64,000 bases of DNA from an uncultured Clostridia bacterium (GCA_946407065.1 CAMJMQ010000017.1:1-64000), one strand, 5' to 3'; shown: positions 17,611 through 26,182, numbered from the stretch's first letter. Made by a program: numbers and translations. The notes: generated by a model not told the origin, from the letters alone.

Positions 17611-18862
17611 ATCTTAATAATCCATATTTCTTTGAACGAGCATTAATACCGTTGGTAGCAACTACGTAACTGTTTGCTGAGATCGTATCTAATTCATCTT
17701 CGGGGACAGAAGACATAACATAGTAATCGGTTGTGATTTTTTCGAATACAAGGATCTTGTGCTGCAGCCAGTTAAGACCTTCTATAAGGTGAATTTTGTA
17801 TTGATTATCAGCGTCCGAACCCTTTAGCTGGATTCTCCATGATCCGTTATCAGGAGCGAACTTGATAGTGCACGGAGAATAATCAACGCCGTTATAATTG
17901 ACGGTAATATCCTTGACAACGCCTGCGCTTTCAGGATCAATATCGAAAAATGCAACGCCGCCCAAGATTGTGTTATTGTTATTGGTTTCATATCTTGAAT
18001 TGGCTGCGCTTCCGCTTACTATCATACCTAATTTCGATAAATCCAGTATATTCCTTGATCCACCTGTCATAGCACGGGTCTCAAACCAAATTCTTTCAGT
18101 TTCATTTGTTTCTTCGATTGTTTGAAGTCCGTGAACAGCTGTATCGTTTGTTGCAACCGCTCTGCGCCTATCGGTATGCGAATTCTCTTCGTGTGCAGTA
18201 TCGTTATGCCGATTTGCAAGATGCGGGATTCTAATACCTCTTAATGTGCCAAATGCGTTTTGTCTCTGACGAGTGTTTTGCGGAGCTTGATTGGTATTAT
18301 GTTCTATAGCGAGGCGAATCTCTCTTCGCAGATAATCATCAGTCAGCAGAGCGTCGATTTGGTTTTGGTTATCAATCAGCAATGTACAGTTGTCAGCGTT
18401 TTGCTGAAATCTGTTTATCATCTGATTGAAATTGTCTAAAATCGGTGATTGATTATCAGTAATATCGTAGCAAATACAGGATTCTATGTTAGTCCACAAA
18501 CCTCCGCCTGTAAAATTATTGGATCCGACTGCTATCCAAGAATGATGATCATTATTCAATACATACATTTTTGAATGAAATGTTGTTGAGTTGCTTTCTG
18601 AATGGATGATATATAACCTATCACATAAGTTAAATAGATTTAATACTGCTTCATAAGAAGTTCCATGAGAGTCAACGCCTATATATGCTTCTATTTCTCC
18701 TCCACGCTGCTTGAATTGCTCTAATGCAGGTTTCATTCGTAATACGCCGCTATTCTTTGCAAAAGCAGACACAATAACACATCTGTTATACTCGCCGTTA
18801 AGCTTTTCAATCAGAATGTCACCAAGCTGTCCATTAAACGGTTGGTTAATAAGCTCTCCCAT
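17609..18862 (-). CDS. PLD-family restriction endonuclease (NgoFVII/BfiI-like)
   Basis: 417 aa; the ATG follows TTGGAGG. The N-terminal domain carries a single phospholipase-D-type site: FHSKMYVL (His about 96, Lys 98) followed by WIAVGSNNFTGGGL (Asn114/115, Gly119). One such motif per chain means the active site forms at a dimer interface, as in BfiI. Residues about 190-240 are polar linker. The C-terminal domain contains GGSRNILDLSKLG and a WxxHKILVFEK segment, consistent with a B3/EcoRII-N-like DNA-recognition fold. It faces two adenine methylases, so it is the likely cutting subunit. Its own leftward promoter allows control apart from the methylases. Confidence 0.85.
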   Translation of the reverse strand: MGELINQPFNGQLGDILIEKLNGEYNRCVIVSAFAKNSGVLRMKPALEQFKQRGGEIEAYIGVDSHGTSYEAVLNLFNLCDRLYIIHSESNSTTFHSKMYVLNNDHHSWIAVGSNNFTGGGLWTNIESCICYDITDNQSPILDNFNQMINRFQQNADNCTLLIDNQNQIDALLTDDYLRREIRLAIEHNTNQAPQNTRQRQNAFGTLRGIRIPHLANRHNDTAHEENSHTDRRRAVATNDTAVHGLQTIEETNETERIWFETRAMTGGSRNILDLSKLGMIVSGSAANSRYETNNNNTILGGVAFFDIDPESAGVVKDITVNYNGVDYSPCTIKFAPDNGSWRIQLKGSDADNQYKIHLIEGLNWLQHKILVFEKITTDYYVMSSVPEDELDTISANSYVVATNGINARSKKYGLLR

Positions 18863-18888
18863 TATAAAACCTCCAATCTATATTGCTA

Positions 18889-18917
18889 TTATACAGATTT
18901 GCAGCGCTTTGGTCAAT
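18889..18917 (-). promoter_or_regulatory. Promoter of the PLD nuclease gene
   Basis: Minus strand TTGACC (18912-18917), 17-base spacer, TATAAT (18889-18894). Confidence 0.8.
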
Positions 18918-19011
18918 GCTTTTTAGTGGGTAATAGAGAATATGATTTTGGTAGTGGACTTGATGAAAAAACTGTGGTATTGTCTGTTGCTTGGAAAGGC
19001 AGGTGAGAGAA

Positions 19012-19284
19012 ATGACCACACTTGAGAATCTTTATTACGGCAATATAATACCACATGAGTTTGCGATTGTTCGCGGCAGTGAATATGATGTCACAAACAA
19101 ATTGCTTGTTCGGCACGAGGAAGAACTGACCTCAACACTAACAGAGCAGCAGAAGGAAGTATTCTGCAAGTTTAAGGACAATCAAACAGAATTGTTAAGC
19201 CTCGGTGAACGCGACGCGTTTATCCGAGGCTTTTCGTTAGCTGTAAGATTGATGACAGAAGCACTGAACAGCGAGAAAACCTGA
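19012..19284 (+). CDS. Small DUF6809-like protein of mobile elements
   Basis: 90 aa. The ATG at 19012 follows AGGTGAGAGA; an upstream ATG at 18991 lacks such a site. The sequence opens with the pattern (TTLENLYYGNIIP) that I associate with DUF6809, a family of short acidic helical proteins on clostridial mobilizable elements; function unknown. Its stop overlaps the start of the next small open frame (TGATGA). Confidence 0.65.
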   Translation: MTTLENLYYGNIIPHEFAIVRGSEYDVTNKLLVRHEEELTSTLTEQQKEVFCKFKDNQTELLSLGERDAFIRGFSLAVRLMTEALNSEKT

Positions 19285-19430
19285 TGAGCCGTGTTTCGTC
19301 CCGTGTTGCGCGAAAGAAAGAATCGGGTATGTACCCGATCTCTCCAAACAAACGCGACACAGACGATTTGTCGCGGTTTGTGAGCCCTAATAAACGCCGC
19401 CTGACAAGTGTCGGGCGGCGCTGCTTTTAG
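19284..19430 (+). CDS. 48-aa Arg/Lys-rich small protein, translationally coupled
   Basis: The ATG at 19284 overlaps the TGA of the preceding gene (TGATGA), a hallmark of translational coupling. The product (MSRVSSRVARKKESGMYPIS..., with FVSPNKRRLTSVGRRCF at the end) is strongly basic, and no family is recognised. Its 3' end forms one arm of a terminator and slightly overlaps the end of the convergent gene. It could be a real small DNA- or RNA-binding protein or a chance frame. Confidence 0.4.
   Translation: MSRVSSRVARKKESGMYPISPNKRDTDDLSRFVSPNKRRLTSVGRRCF
19395..19429. terminator. Bidirectional terminator
   Basis: CGCCGCCTGACA, AGT loop, TGTCGGGCGGCG, then CTGCTTTT on the plus strand and GTTTATT on the minus strand, between convergent genes. 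Confidence 0.75.
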
Positions 19431-20428
19431 TCAGGGTCGTTATCGTCGAGCTCATGAACAACGCTCAGGTATTCATCATCTGAGATTTCTTGTTTTATCC
19501 ATTGCTGTTTCGCTTTCTGTGCTTTTTCAAGCCAAATACGATAATCGTTACGATTGACATGGGGAGTAGTCAGATGATGGTGAACAGAACGGATGGAACG
19601 CTGATAGTTCCTCTCAACCGCCTTGTCGTAATCCTCAAACCCGAACAGAGTTGATTGCAGTTTCATGCGGTTCTTTGGACCGATCTCACAGCATTTCTTT
19701 TTACTGCCCGGCTGTTTGTTGCTGCAGTAATTCGTTCTCTTTTTTGTTTTTGCTAAAAACAGTCTTCCGCAGTTCTGACAGGTGCAGATATTTGGACTTA
19801 GCAGAATCAATCTGACTAACAAATAGTTAAGATAGTTTGCAGCTGACTCAAATAAATAACCTTTGGATAATACCACCTTGTTTTCCTTTGCCTTTTCTTC
19901 ATTAACAAAGCAAAGCTCTTGATAAGCATTATCTAAAAAGCTGTTATCAATCTTTAAGATTTTCGCCGGCTTTTCTTCAAGCGGACAATCCAAATCTGCG
20001 TAGATCATCATTAATACCTTGGCATTTTGAAAGGCGTAGCCAAACTCTCTATAGGTTTTTCTCTGTGCCTCAATCGCTTTTTCATACCCTTTTCTGTCAT
20101 CGGGAGAAGGCTTTTCTATTCCGGAAAGCTCGGCTTCAAGCAATAGCCCAAGAACTTCATTTATGGATTTTATTATCTTCACAACCTGTAAATTCTCTTC
20201 AAATATCCGATCGGCTCTTGTTGGTGAAAACCTTTTATTGACTACACTTTCATTATTAACACTGTTCAATGCAATCTGTATCGCGTCACTGTCTATTCTT
20301 ACAAGATTTATCAGTTCTCCGGCATAGCTGTTCGAATAAAGCTTTGTTGTGGTTTCTCCATGATGATAATTGAGCGTAAATTTCAGTTTACCTCGCGTAA
20401 GCAGGTTTAATCCGTTTTTATCTAACAA
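19427..20428 (-). CDS. DUF6076-like zinc-binding protein of mobile elements
   Basis: 333 aa, soluble. A zinc-binding segment lies at about 220-255: CTCQNCGRLFLAKTKKRTNYC, then CCEIGPKNRM. This C-x2-C...C...C(REIGP-like) arrangement is what I recall for DUF6076, often found next to replication and mobilization genes in clostridial elements. The N-terminal half is helical with no recognised motif. It is divergent from the RepA-like ATPase gene. A DNA-binding regulatory role is plausible but unproven. Confidence 0.6.
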   Translation of the reverse strand: MLDKNGLNLLTRGKLKFTLNYHHGETTTKLYSNSYAGELINLVRIDSDAIQIALNSVNNESVVNKRFSPTRADRIFEENLQVVKIIKSINEVLGLLLEAELSGIEKPSPDDRKGYEKAIEAQRKTYREFGYAFQNAKVLMMIYADLDCPLEEKPAKILKIDNSFLDNAYQELCFVNEEKAKENKVVLSKGYLFESAANYLNYLLVRLILLSPNICTCQNCGRLFLAKTKKRTNYCSNKQPGSKKKCCEIGPKNRMKLQSTLFGFEDYDKAVERNYQRSIRSVHHHLTTPHVNRNDYRIWLEKAQKAKQQWIKQEISDDEYLSVVHELDDNDPD

Positions 20429-20605
20429 AAAACCACATCCTCTCTGATGGTTAGGAATGAAACTCTGCGTATAACAAGAGTTTCATCGCAGATATACTTT
20501 TATATTTTTATTTGGTAGAATTATAGCATAACGATCGTTAATTACCAATAGCTATAGGCACTACAATTGAATAATACTGTCCAGATAACGAAAGAAGGTG
20601 AAACT

Positions 20606-21631
20606 ATGTATGACGATCTTAATGATGGTCTTTATTCTAAGAAGCTGTTTAATTCCATAGACGGAGAAACCTTACTTGAAATGGATCTGCCGAAAACGAA
20701 ATACGTGATCAGAGATCTGCTGCCGCAGGGCCTCGCTATCATCGGCGGCTCCCCTAAGGTTGGCAAGTCATGGTTGATGCTCGACTGGTGTGTGCGCATC
20801 GCAAAGGGGGAGAAGATTTGGAACTACCCGACAGTGCAGGGAACGACGCTCTATCTAAGTTTGGAGGATAACAGCTCGCGTCTGCAGGAACGGTTGCTGA
20901 CGGTAACGGAAAGCGCCCCTGCCAATGTTCACTTCGTTACCTTCTGCTGTTCTCTTGACAACGGTCTTGACGAGCAGATCAAAAACTTTGTCACGGATCA
21001 CCCCGATACAGTTTTGATCGTCATTGATACGTTCCAGATGATTCGCGGCACGGGCAGTGGGGTCAGCTATGCTTCCGATTACAATGAGATTGAGATTATC
21101 AAGAAGCTCGCAGATGAATTGAAGATCACCATTCTGCTTGTACATCATCTGCGCAAGCAGGGTGACAGCGATCCGTTCAATATGATCTCAGGTACTAACG
21201 GTTTGGCAGGCGGCGCGGATACAATGTTCGTTCTTGATAAGAGCAAGCGGTGTTCCTCCAACGCTACGCTGTACTGTTCGGGACGGGATATAGAGGACAG
21301 AGAGATTGAACTCAGATTTGATAAGGACAGCTGTGCATGGAAATTCGTTTCCGACAGCTCTGAAAACCCGGAAATGCTGCTACCGATTGAGATGCAGAAG
21401 CTGATTGAGATGATGAAGGATATTTCTTTCTTCTCAGGCAGTAACGCCGAATTTCTCGAAAGGTACCAATCCTATTCAGGGAGTGAAATCAAAGCCAATG
21501 CCCTGAAGAGAATGATGAATCGATGGCACTCTGAGTTGGAGGAGGATAGCGGCGTTTATTTTGAGTCCTGCAAACGGAATAACACGCGAGTTATCGATAT
21601 CACCTATGAGCCGCCTGACAGCGAAGCGTAA
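20606..21631 (+). CDS. RepA/DnaB-like hexameric ATPase (AAA_25), element replication
   Basis: 341 aa from the ATG at 20606, preceded by GAAGGTG; an upstream TTG at 20567 is less likely. Walker A is GGSPKVGKSW (about 45-54), Walker B is VLIVIDTFQM, followed by a VHHLRKQGD sensor region and SGTNGLAGGADTMFVL, the RecA-fold signature of plasmid RepA helicases such as RSF1010 RepA. The C-terminal 90 residues look like a winged-helix domain. It sits upstream of mobC and the relaxase and probably drives replication of the element during or after transfer. Confidence 0.8.
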   Translation: MYDDLNDGLYSKKLFNSIDGETLLEMDLPKTKYVIRDLLPQGLAIIGGSPKVGKSWLMLDWCVRIAKGEKIWNYPTVQGTTLYLSLEDNSSRLQERLLTVTESAPANVHFVTFCCSLDNGLDEQIKNFVTDHPDTVLIVIDTFQMIRGTGSGVSYASDYNEIEIIKKLADELKITILLVHHLRKQGDSDPFNMISGTNGLAGGADTMFVLDKSKRCSSNATLYCSGRDIEDREIELRFDKDSCAWKFVSDSSENPEMLLPIEMQKLIEMMKDISFFSGSNAEFLERYQSYSGSEIKANALKRMMNRWHSELEEDSGVYFESCKRNNTRVIDITYEPPDSEA

Positions 21632-21983
21632 AAAGGTACGGTAAGTACGATATGTACGGTATTATTTCGCTCCCAAAAATATCGTCTTTACTGTCCATAT
21701 CGTCCGTGGCTGTATTTGCCTACGTTTTCGTAGTGCCGGCATTTAGTGTGGCATCAAAAACGAGAATGGGACACGCCGTATGAGCCAGCCGCGGACAAAC
21801 TCATCGATGTATAAAGCAAGAGAAAACATAGTATACAAATTTAAAGAATAGCCGTATAGGATGGAGTGTAAGAATAAGCGCAGACTCGTCTGCGGCCAGC
21901 ATCGCATTCGTCTGGACGCGAAGCGCCCGCCGATGCAGCTGGGCGGGACACCCGCACCCGTCTTTACGGCAGAAAGGAAACCT
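21632..21983 (+). other. Non-coding region upstream of mobC, candidate oriT
   Basis: About 350 bases with no good gene. It contains GC-rich stretches with inverted-repeat potential (GCGCAGACTCGTCTGCGGCC; AAGCGCCCGCCGATGCAGCT and GGGCGGGACACCCGCACCCG) immediately before mobC. Origins of transfer usually lie next to mobC/relaxase genes, so this is the best oriT candidate, by position only. Confidence 0.4.
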
Positions 21984-22298
21984 ATGAAAGATAGAAAAAT
22001 GAGCATCCGAATCTCAGATGAAGATTTGCGAACACTTCATCACAAAGCGGAACAGGCAAAACTAACACTGACCGAATACATTACTCAATGCGGTATCGAC
22101 AAACAGATTTTTGTGATTGACGGCTTAGACGAGTTGATTTGTCAGCTGAAAGCCATCGGCAGAAACCTCAATCAGCTGACGGTACTCGGTAACATGGGCA
22201 AGGTAAATACTATCAATCTCCAAAAGCTGACCGATGAATACGCCGCCCTTAATCAGACTCTCACAGAGTTGCTTGACAGAAAGAGGTGGTCGGCATAG
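21984..22298 (+). CDS. mobC: MobC-like relaxosome accessory protein
   Basis: 104 aa; start chosen at the ATG after AGAAAGGAAACC. A ribbon-helix-helix-like N-terminus (KDRKMSIRISDEDLRTLHHKA) is followed by LTLTEYITQCGI and the MobC signature ELICQLKAIGRNLNQLTVLGN. MobC proteins bind oriT and help the relaxase melt and nick it. The gene overlaps the relaxase gene start by 13 bases, as is usual. Confidence 0.85.
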   Translation: MKDRKMSIRISDEDLRTLHHKAEQAKLTLTEYITQCGIDKQIFVIDGLDELICQLKAIGRNLNQLTVLGNMGKVNTINLQKLTDEYAALNQTLTELLDRKRWSA

Positions 22299-23653
22299 CA
22301 GTCGTCACATTCATTGCGCGAAACAAAACACAGACCCGTCAAGGTCTGTGGGGGCTGATTCACTACTGCACAAAGGACAGGAAAACCATGCATAACGGAA
22401 AGCGGCTCGTCAGCGGAGTCAACTGTGTGGCGCAGTCGGCATTCAACGAGATGATGAATACCAAGCTGCGGTACCGTAAGACAAACGGCAGGATGTATTA
22501 TCACCTCATGCAGTCATTCCACCCGGACGAGCAGCTGACGCCTAAAACAGCACATAGAATTGCTTTGAGGTTTGCGGAAGAAAACTTCCCAGGCTTTGAG
22601 GTGCTGGTCGCTACTCATATAGACCGAGGTCACATTCATTCGCATTTTGTTCTCAACTCTGTAAACGCAGAAACGGGTTACAAATATCATTCTGATAACA
22701 ATGAAATCCAGCGCTTGCGTGATGCCTCGGATAAATTATGCATGGAATACGGATTATCTGTGATTGTGCCCAAGAGCAAAAGGGTCAAAGGAATGTCAAC
22801 GAGCGAGTATCATGTTGCCGAAAAGGGAGAAAGCTGGAAACTGGATTTAGCAATGTCGATTGACGAAGTGATGAAATATGCCGTCAGCAAAGAGCATTTC
22901 ATTCGGCTGATGGAGATGGAAGGCTACGAGGTGAACTGGAAAGATACACGCAAGTATGTCACCTACACTTGTCCGAACGGAATGAGATGCAGGGATATCA
23001 GACTTCATGAAGAGAAATATTTAAAGGAGGTTATGGAAGATGAATTCCGAATCAGAAAGAAAATCACCGAGCGAACTGAAGGCTCAAATGAAGATGAATA
23101 TGGACAGGGCAGCCCAAATAACAAGCTTTATGGCCGTGCCGGAGAGATCATGGAAAGCTCTGATCGATACCCAAACAGCACAGATCGGCATTCTCAATTT
23201 GATACTCGATCAGATGAAGGACATGACAACATGGAAAGATATCACGGATTTGCAGGAGGAACAAATGAAGCTGATGACCGCTCATACGAAGGAGACCGAG
23301 CAGATGTTAATGGAGTTTCAGGAGATTCTTCAGGAGCAGGCGGAGAAAATGCAAGAGGCGACAGCGACCACGGCGGAGAACTTCCAATCACAGGTTGGGA
23401 AGATGAGCGAGAGTTTCTTACAGCAGCTCTCCTCAGCGGAGGAAATGACGAAACGGAGTTTGCGGAAGATGATCATGGTTTCGCTTATTCCGACTATCCT
23501 GCTGATCATCTGGGAATTGATTCGGCATATGTGGCTGCTGACATGATAAACATCATCGATAACGACAGCCATACCGAGGACTGTACCACGATAAAGCAGC
23601 CGCCCAAGAACAAAAAGAATAACCAATCCAACGGATTCAATATGAGCATGTAA
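22286..23653 (+). CDS. MOBP-type relaxase (mobilization nuclease)
   Basis: 455 aa, GTG start inside the end of mobC with GAAAGAG upstream. The relaxase domain occupies about 1-250: catalytic Tyr candidates lie near HYC (about 27) and YYHLMQSF (about 72-79); the metal-binding histidine motif is HIDRGHIHSHFVLNSV (about 112-127). It nicks oriT and pilots the strand into the recipient using another element's conjugation machinery. From about residue 252 the sequence becomes acidic and low-complexity (EGSNEDEYGQGS..., DRSYEGDRADVNGVSGDSS), precisely where a second gene runs in another frame (23040-23546). This tail is probably constrained by the overlapping gene. Confidence 0.88.
   Translation: MVGIAVVTFIARNKTQTRQGLWGLIHYCTKDRKTMHNGKRLVSGVNCVAQSAFNEMMNTKLRYRKTNGRMYYHLMQSFHPDEQLTPKTAHRIALRFAEENFPGFEVLVATHIDRGHIHSHFVLNSVNAETGYKYHSDNNEIQRLRDASDKLCMEYGLSVIVPKSKRVKGMSTSEYHVAEKGESWKLDLAMSIDEVMKYAVSKEHFIRLMEMEGYEVNWKDTRKYVTYTCPNGMRCRDIRLHEEKYLKEVMEDEFRIRKKITERTEGSNEDEYGQGSPNNKLYGRAGEIMESSDRYPNSTDRHSQFDTRSDEGHDNMERYHGFAGGTNEADDRSYEGDRADVNGVSGDSSGAGGENARGDSDHGGELPITGWEDEREFLTAALLSGGNDETEFAEDDHGFAYSDYPADHLGIDSAYVAADMINIIDNDSHTEDCTTIKQPPKNKKNNQSNGFNMSM
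23040..23546 (+). CDS. Coiled-coil membrane protein overprinted within the relaxase gene
   Basis: 168 aa in the +1 frame relative to the relaxase and entirely inside it. The ATG follows AAAGGAGG with 10 bases between. The product is a long amphipathic helix (QTAQIGILNLILDQMKDMTT..., EEQMKLMTAHTKETEQM..., EEMTKRSLRKM) ending in a transmembrane segment (MVSLIPTILLIIWELI). This is protein-like, while the relaxase frame over the same bases is low-complexity. The arrangement recalls RSF1010 mobB, which is nested out of frame in mobA and is membrane-associated. It probably helps dock the relaxosome to the membrane or the coupling protein. Confidence 0.75.
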   Translation: MNSESERKSPSELKAQMKMNMDRAAQITSFMAVPERSWKALIDTQTAQIGILNLILDQMKDMTTWKDITDLQEEQMKLMTAHTKETEQMLMEFQEILQEQAEKMQEATATTAENFQSQVGKMSESFLQQLSSAEEMTKRSLRKMIMVSLIPTILLIIWELIRHMWLLT

Positions 23654-23689
23654 GGAGGATGATAGCAAAAATAGAAACAGTGATGTCTT

Positions 23690-23836
23690 ATGGCATCGAA
23701 GAAAACTGAGATTCCAAAGCATGAAATTGACACGCTTGCAAAGGAATTCCTTCCTGAAATCTTAGCCTTCTTTGAAACTGAAGAAGGCAAAAAAGAATTT
23801 GAGGAATGGAAACACAAAACACTTAAGAATGAATAG
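23690..23836 (+). CDS. 48-aa acidic helical protein after the relaxase
   Basis: The ATG at 23690 lies some 30 bases after AAGGAGG, so translation efficiency is uncertain. The product MASKKTEIPKHEIDTLAKEF... ends EFEEWKHKTLKNE; it is soluble, helical and charged. Short proteins of this look are common downstream of mobilization relaxases in clostridial elements, but I cannot name the family. Confidence 0.5.
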   Translation: MASKKTEIPKHEIDTLAKEFLPEILAFFETEEGKKEFEEWKHKTLKNE

Positions 23837-23840
23837 CTGA

Positions 23841-23881
23841 TATGTGGCACAGATATATTTTTTACTAATCTGTGCCACATA
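23841..23881. terminator. Perfect 14-bp inverted repeat after the mobilization genes
   Basis: TATGTGGCACAGAT and ATCTGTGCCACATA with a 13-base loop containing TATTTTTTA. No T-run follows on the plus strand; possible terminator or protein-binding site. Confidence 0.55.
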
Positions 23882-23982
23882 CCTTGTGAATAGATGTTGG
23901 AGAAATAGACTTTTGAGATGTAAATCGCTTGATAAGCCCTTAAGTCCTTAAGCATTATTTGTCCCGTTTATTGGACATTATT

Positions 23983-23994
23983 TATTGTACAATA
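23983..23994. promoter_or_regulatory. 12-bp palindrome upstream of the GHKL gene
   Basis: TATTGTACAATA is a perfect palindrome about 130 bases before the GHKL coding start and includes a TACAAT -10-like hexamer. It could be an operator; no -35 at standard spacing is clear. Confidence 0.35.
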
Positions 23995-24115
23995 GAAGTA
24001 TGAGAGGAACAAAAAGAGAAAGGAGAAGAATAAAACCATAAAAATGAGTGATGAAAGATTGCAAAATATTGAAAAATGTTTTAAACTCATTTATAATACA
24101 AATGAGGTGAATGCT

Positions 24116-26143
24116 ATGCCCAGCGTTTTACGAGTAAACTTTAGTGGTTTGTTAAAAGAACTGTCTCTGCCGGAGTACAAATCATTATGGCCGATTTTTG
24201 AAGCTGTAGTTAATTCTATCCAATCAATTAATGAATTAGGCGACAGTTTCAAAGGCGAAATATCTATCAATGCTATTCGAAATCAAGGTTCTTTTACTGA
24301 TGTTCAAAATGCACCTTATTGTGAGTTTGTAATAACCGATAATGGTCCTGGCTTCAATGAGCAAAACTACAACTCTTTTTTGGAAGCGTATAGTTCTCTA
24401 AAGGTCGCTAAAGGATGTAAAGGATTAGGCCGTTTTTTGTGGCTTAAGGCATTTGAAAAAGTTGTAATTGAAAGTGTTTATATTGAGAATAATAATTGCT
24501 ATAAAAGACAATTTGAATTCTCAGAAGATAGCTTTATTACCCCTGAAGAAAACACAGTGAAAATTGAAAAAGCCGATCCATATACAAAAGTTCGCCTTGT
24601 GGGGTATAGAAAAAAGTATCAAAAGAATTGCAGTATATCGGTTGAACCTATTGCCAAAAAGATAATTGAGCATTGTATGATGTATTTTATCTCTGACAAC
24701 TGTCCACAGATTGTCCTTTCAGATGATATAGATTCAATCAATATAAATGATTATTTCGAAGCCAATATTAAAGATTCTTTACATCAAGATAAAATTGAAA
24801 TACAGGAGCAGTCTTTTTCGATATATCATATCCAAATGAGGGATAATGCCACAAGACATGAATTGCATCTGTGTGCTAGTGATAGAGAAGTGGAATCAAT
24901 TGATCTATCAAAAAAGATCCACGACTTGAACACAAAACTAACTGATACCGATGGAAACGATTATTACTATGTAGGTTATATTACAGGAGAATATCTCGAT
25001 ACTAATGTAAACTCAAACAGAACGGCGTTTTATATAGACAAAGAAAAAAGTCTTACTAATCCAATCACCAAAGAAGATTTATATAATGCAGCAATAAAAT
25101 TCATAGAGTTATACTTAGGTGATGATCTAAAAAACGTAAGGCAGAAGAAAGAAGATCATATTCAACATTTTGTTAACCTTAAAAAGCCACAGTATAAATT
25201 CTTATTAAATGCTAAGCCAAGTATTATCGAAGATATACCCAACGGGCTAAAAGACGATGATTTAGAATTAGAACTCCATAAACAAAGTCAAAAATGGGAA
25301 AGAGAATTAAAAGAAATTGGCAAGAAGATTGAACAAGAAAGCAAAGAGAAAATCAGTAGTATTGGTGATTACGATGATATTTTTGATAAGTATTGTTCTG
25401 GAGTAACTGATCTTAGCAGGGCAAGTCTATCAGAATATGTAATACGTAGAAAGACCATTTTAGACTTACTGGAAAAAGCATTAGAATGGGATGATGATAA
25501 AAAATACAAAAAAGAAGAAATTATCCATTCTTTGATTTGTCCTATGAAGCATTCCTCAAACGATATTCCTTTTGACGAGATGAATTTATGGATTATCGAC
25601 GAGAGACTATCTTTCCATAATTATCTTGCTTCCGATCAGGAGTTAAAATCCATTCCGGTTATTGATTCAAATTCGTCTGACAGAATAGATATTGCGATTT
25701 TTGATCAAGCACTGTCATTCTCTATTGAAAAAGATCATTTTAATAATATCACAATAATTGAATTGAAAAGGCCAAATCGAAATAATTATTCAGCAAACGG
25801 AAAGGATAACGACCCGATTGAGCAAGTGTTACGTTATGTGAAGCTTATTAGAGAGGGAAAAGCAAAGCTTGCAAACGGAAGAGGTTTTGGAAATGTAGAA
25901 AACACTCCTTTTTATTGTTATATCATCGCTGATCTTACATCTACGTTGATTGACAGAGCTGATACTTTAGGATATACTAAAACACCTGATGGAGAAGGTT
26001 ATTTTGGTTATAATCCTAATAGAAATGCTTATGTTGAAATTATTTCGTACTCTAAATTGTTGGATGATGCAAAAAAGAGTAATCAAGTGCTTTTTGATAA
26101 ACTCTTCAATCCTAAATCATCAGAAATAAAACACCAATATTAA
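24116..26143 (+). CDS. GHKL ATPase fused to a PD-(D/E)xK-like nuclease domain
   Basis: 675 aa from the ATG at 24116, preceded by GAGGTGA; an in-frame ATG at 24044 (24 aa longer) has only a distant ribosome site. The N-terminal HSP90/MutL/MORC-type ATPase has an N-box EAVVNSIQS (29-37), G1 DNGPGF (75-80) and G2 KGLGRF (102-107). A helical middle follows. The C-terminal region has DRIDIAIFD (about 521), IIELKRP about 25 residues later, and DPIEQVLRYVK, giving the D...ExK...QxxxY pattern of RecB-like PD-(D/E)xK nucleases. An ATP-gated nuclease suits anti-phage or anti-plasmid defence, and it lies in an element with other defence genes. No named defence system assigned. Confidence 0.7.
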   Translation: MPSVLRVNFSGLLKELSLPEYKSLWPIFEAVVNSIQSINELGDSFKGEISINAIRNQGSFTDVQNAPYCEFVITDNGPGFNEQNYNSFLEAYSSLKVAKGCKGLGRFLWLKAFEKVVIESVYIENNNCYKRQFEFSEDSFITPEENTVKIEKADPYTKVRLVGYRKKYQKNCSISVEPIAKKIIEHCMMYFISDNCPQIVLSDDIDSININDYFEANIKDSLHQDKIEIQEQSFSIYHIQMRDNATRHELHLCASDREVESIDLSKKIHDLNTKLTDTDGNDYYYVGYITGEYLDTNVNSNRTAFYIDKEKSLTNPITKEDLYNAAIKFIELYLGDDLKNVRQKKEDHIQHFVNLKKPQYKFLLNAKPSIIEDIPNGLKDDDLELELHKQSQKWERELKEIGKKIEQESKEKISSIGDYDDIFDKYCSGVTDLSRASLSEYVIRRKTILDLLEKALEWDDDKKYKKEEIIHSLICPMKHSSNDIPFDEMNLWIIDERLSFHNYLASDQELKSIPVIDSNSSDRIDIAIFDQALSFSIEKDHFNNITIIELKRPNRNNYSANGKDNDPIEQVLRYVKLIREGKAKLANGRGFGNVENTPFYCYIIADLTSTLIDRADTLGYTKTPDGEGYFGYNPNRNAYVEIISYSKLLDDAKKSNQVLFDKLFNPKSSEIKHQY

Positions 26144-26145
26144 TA

Positions 26146-26182
26146 AACCGCCGAAGCGACAATTATAACGCTTCGGCGGTAT
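26146..26182 (+). terminator. Terminator after the GHKL gene
   Basis: ACCGCCGAAGCG, nine-base loop, CGCTTCGGCGGT, then ATTCGTTTATT. Confidence 0.8.
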
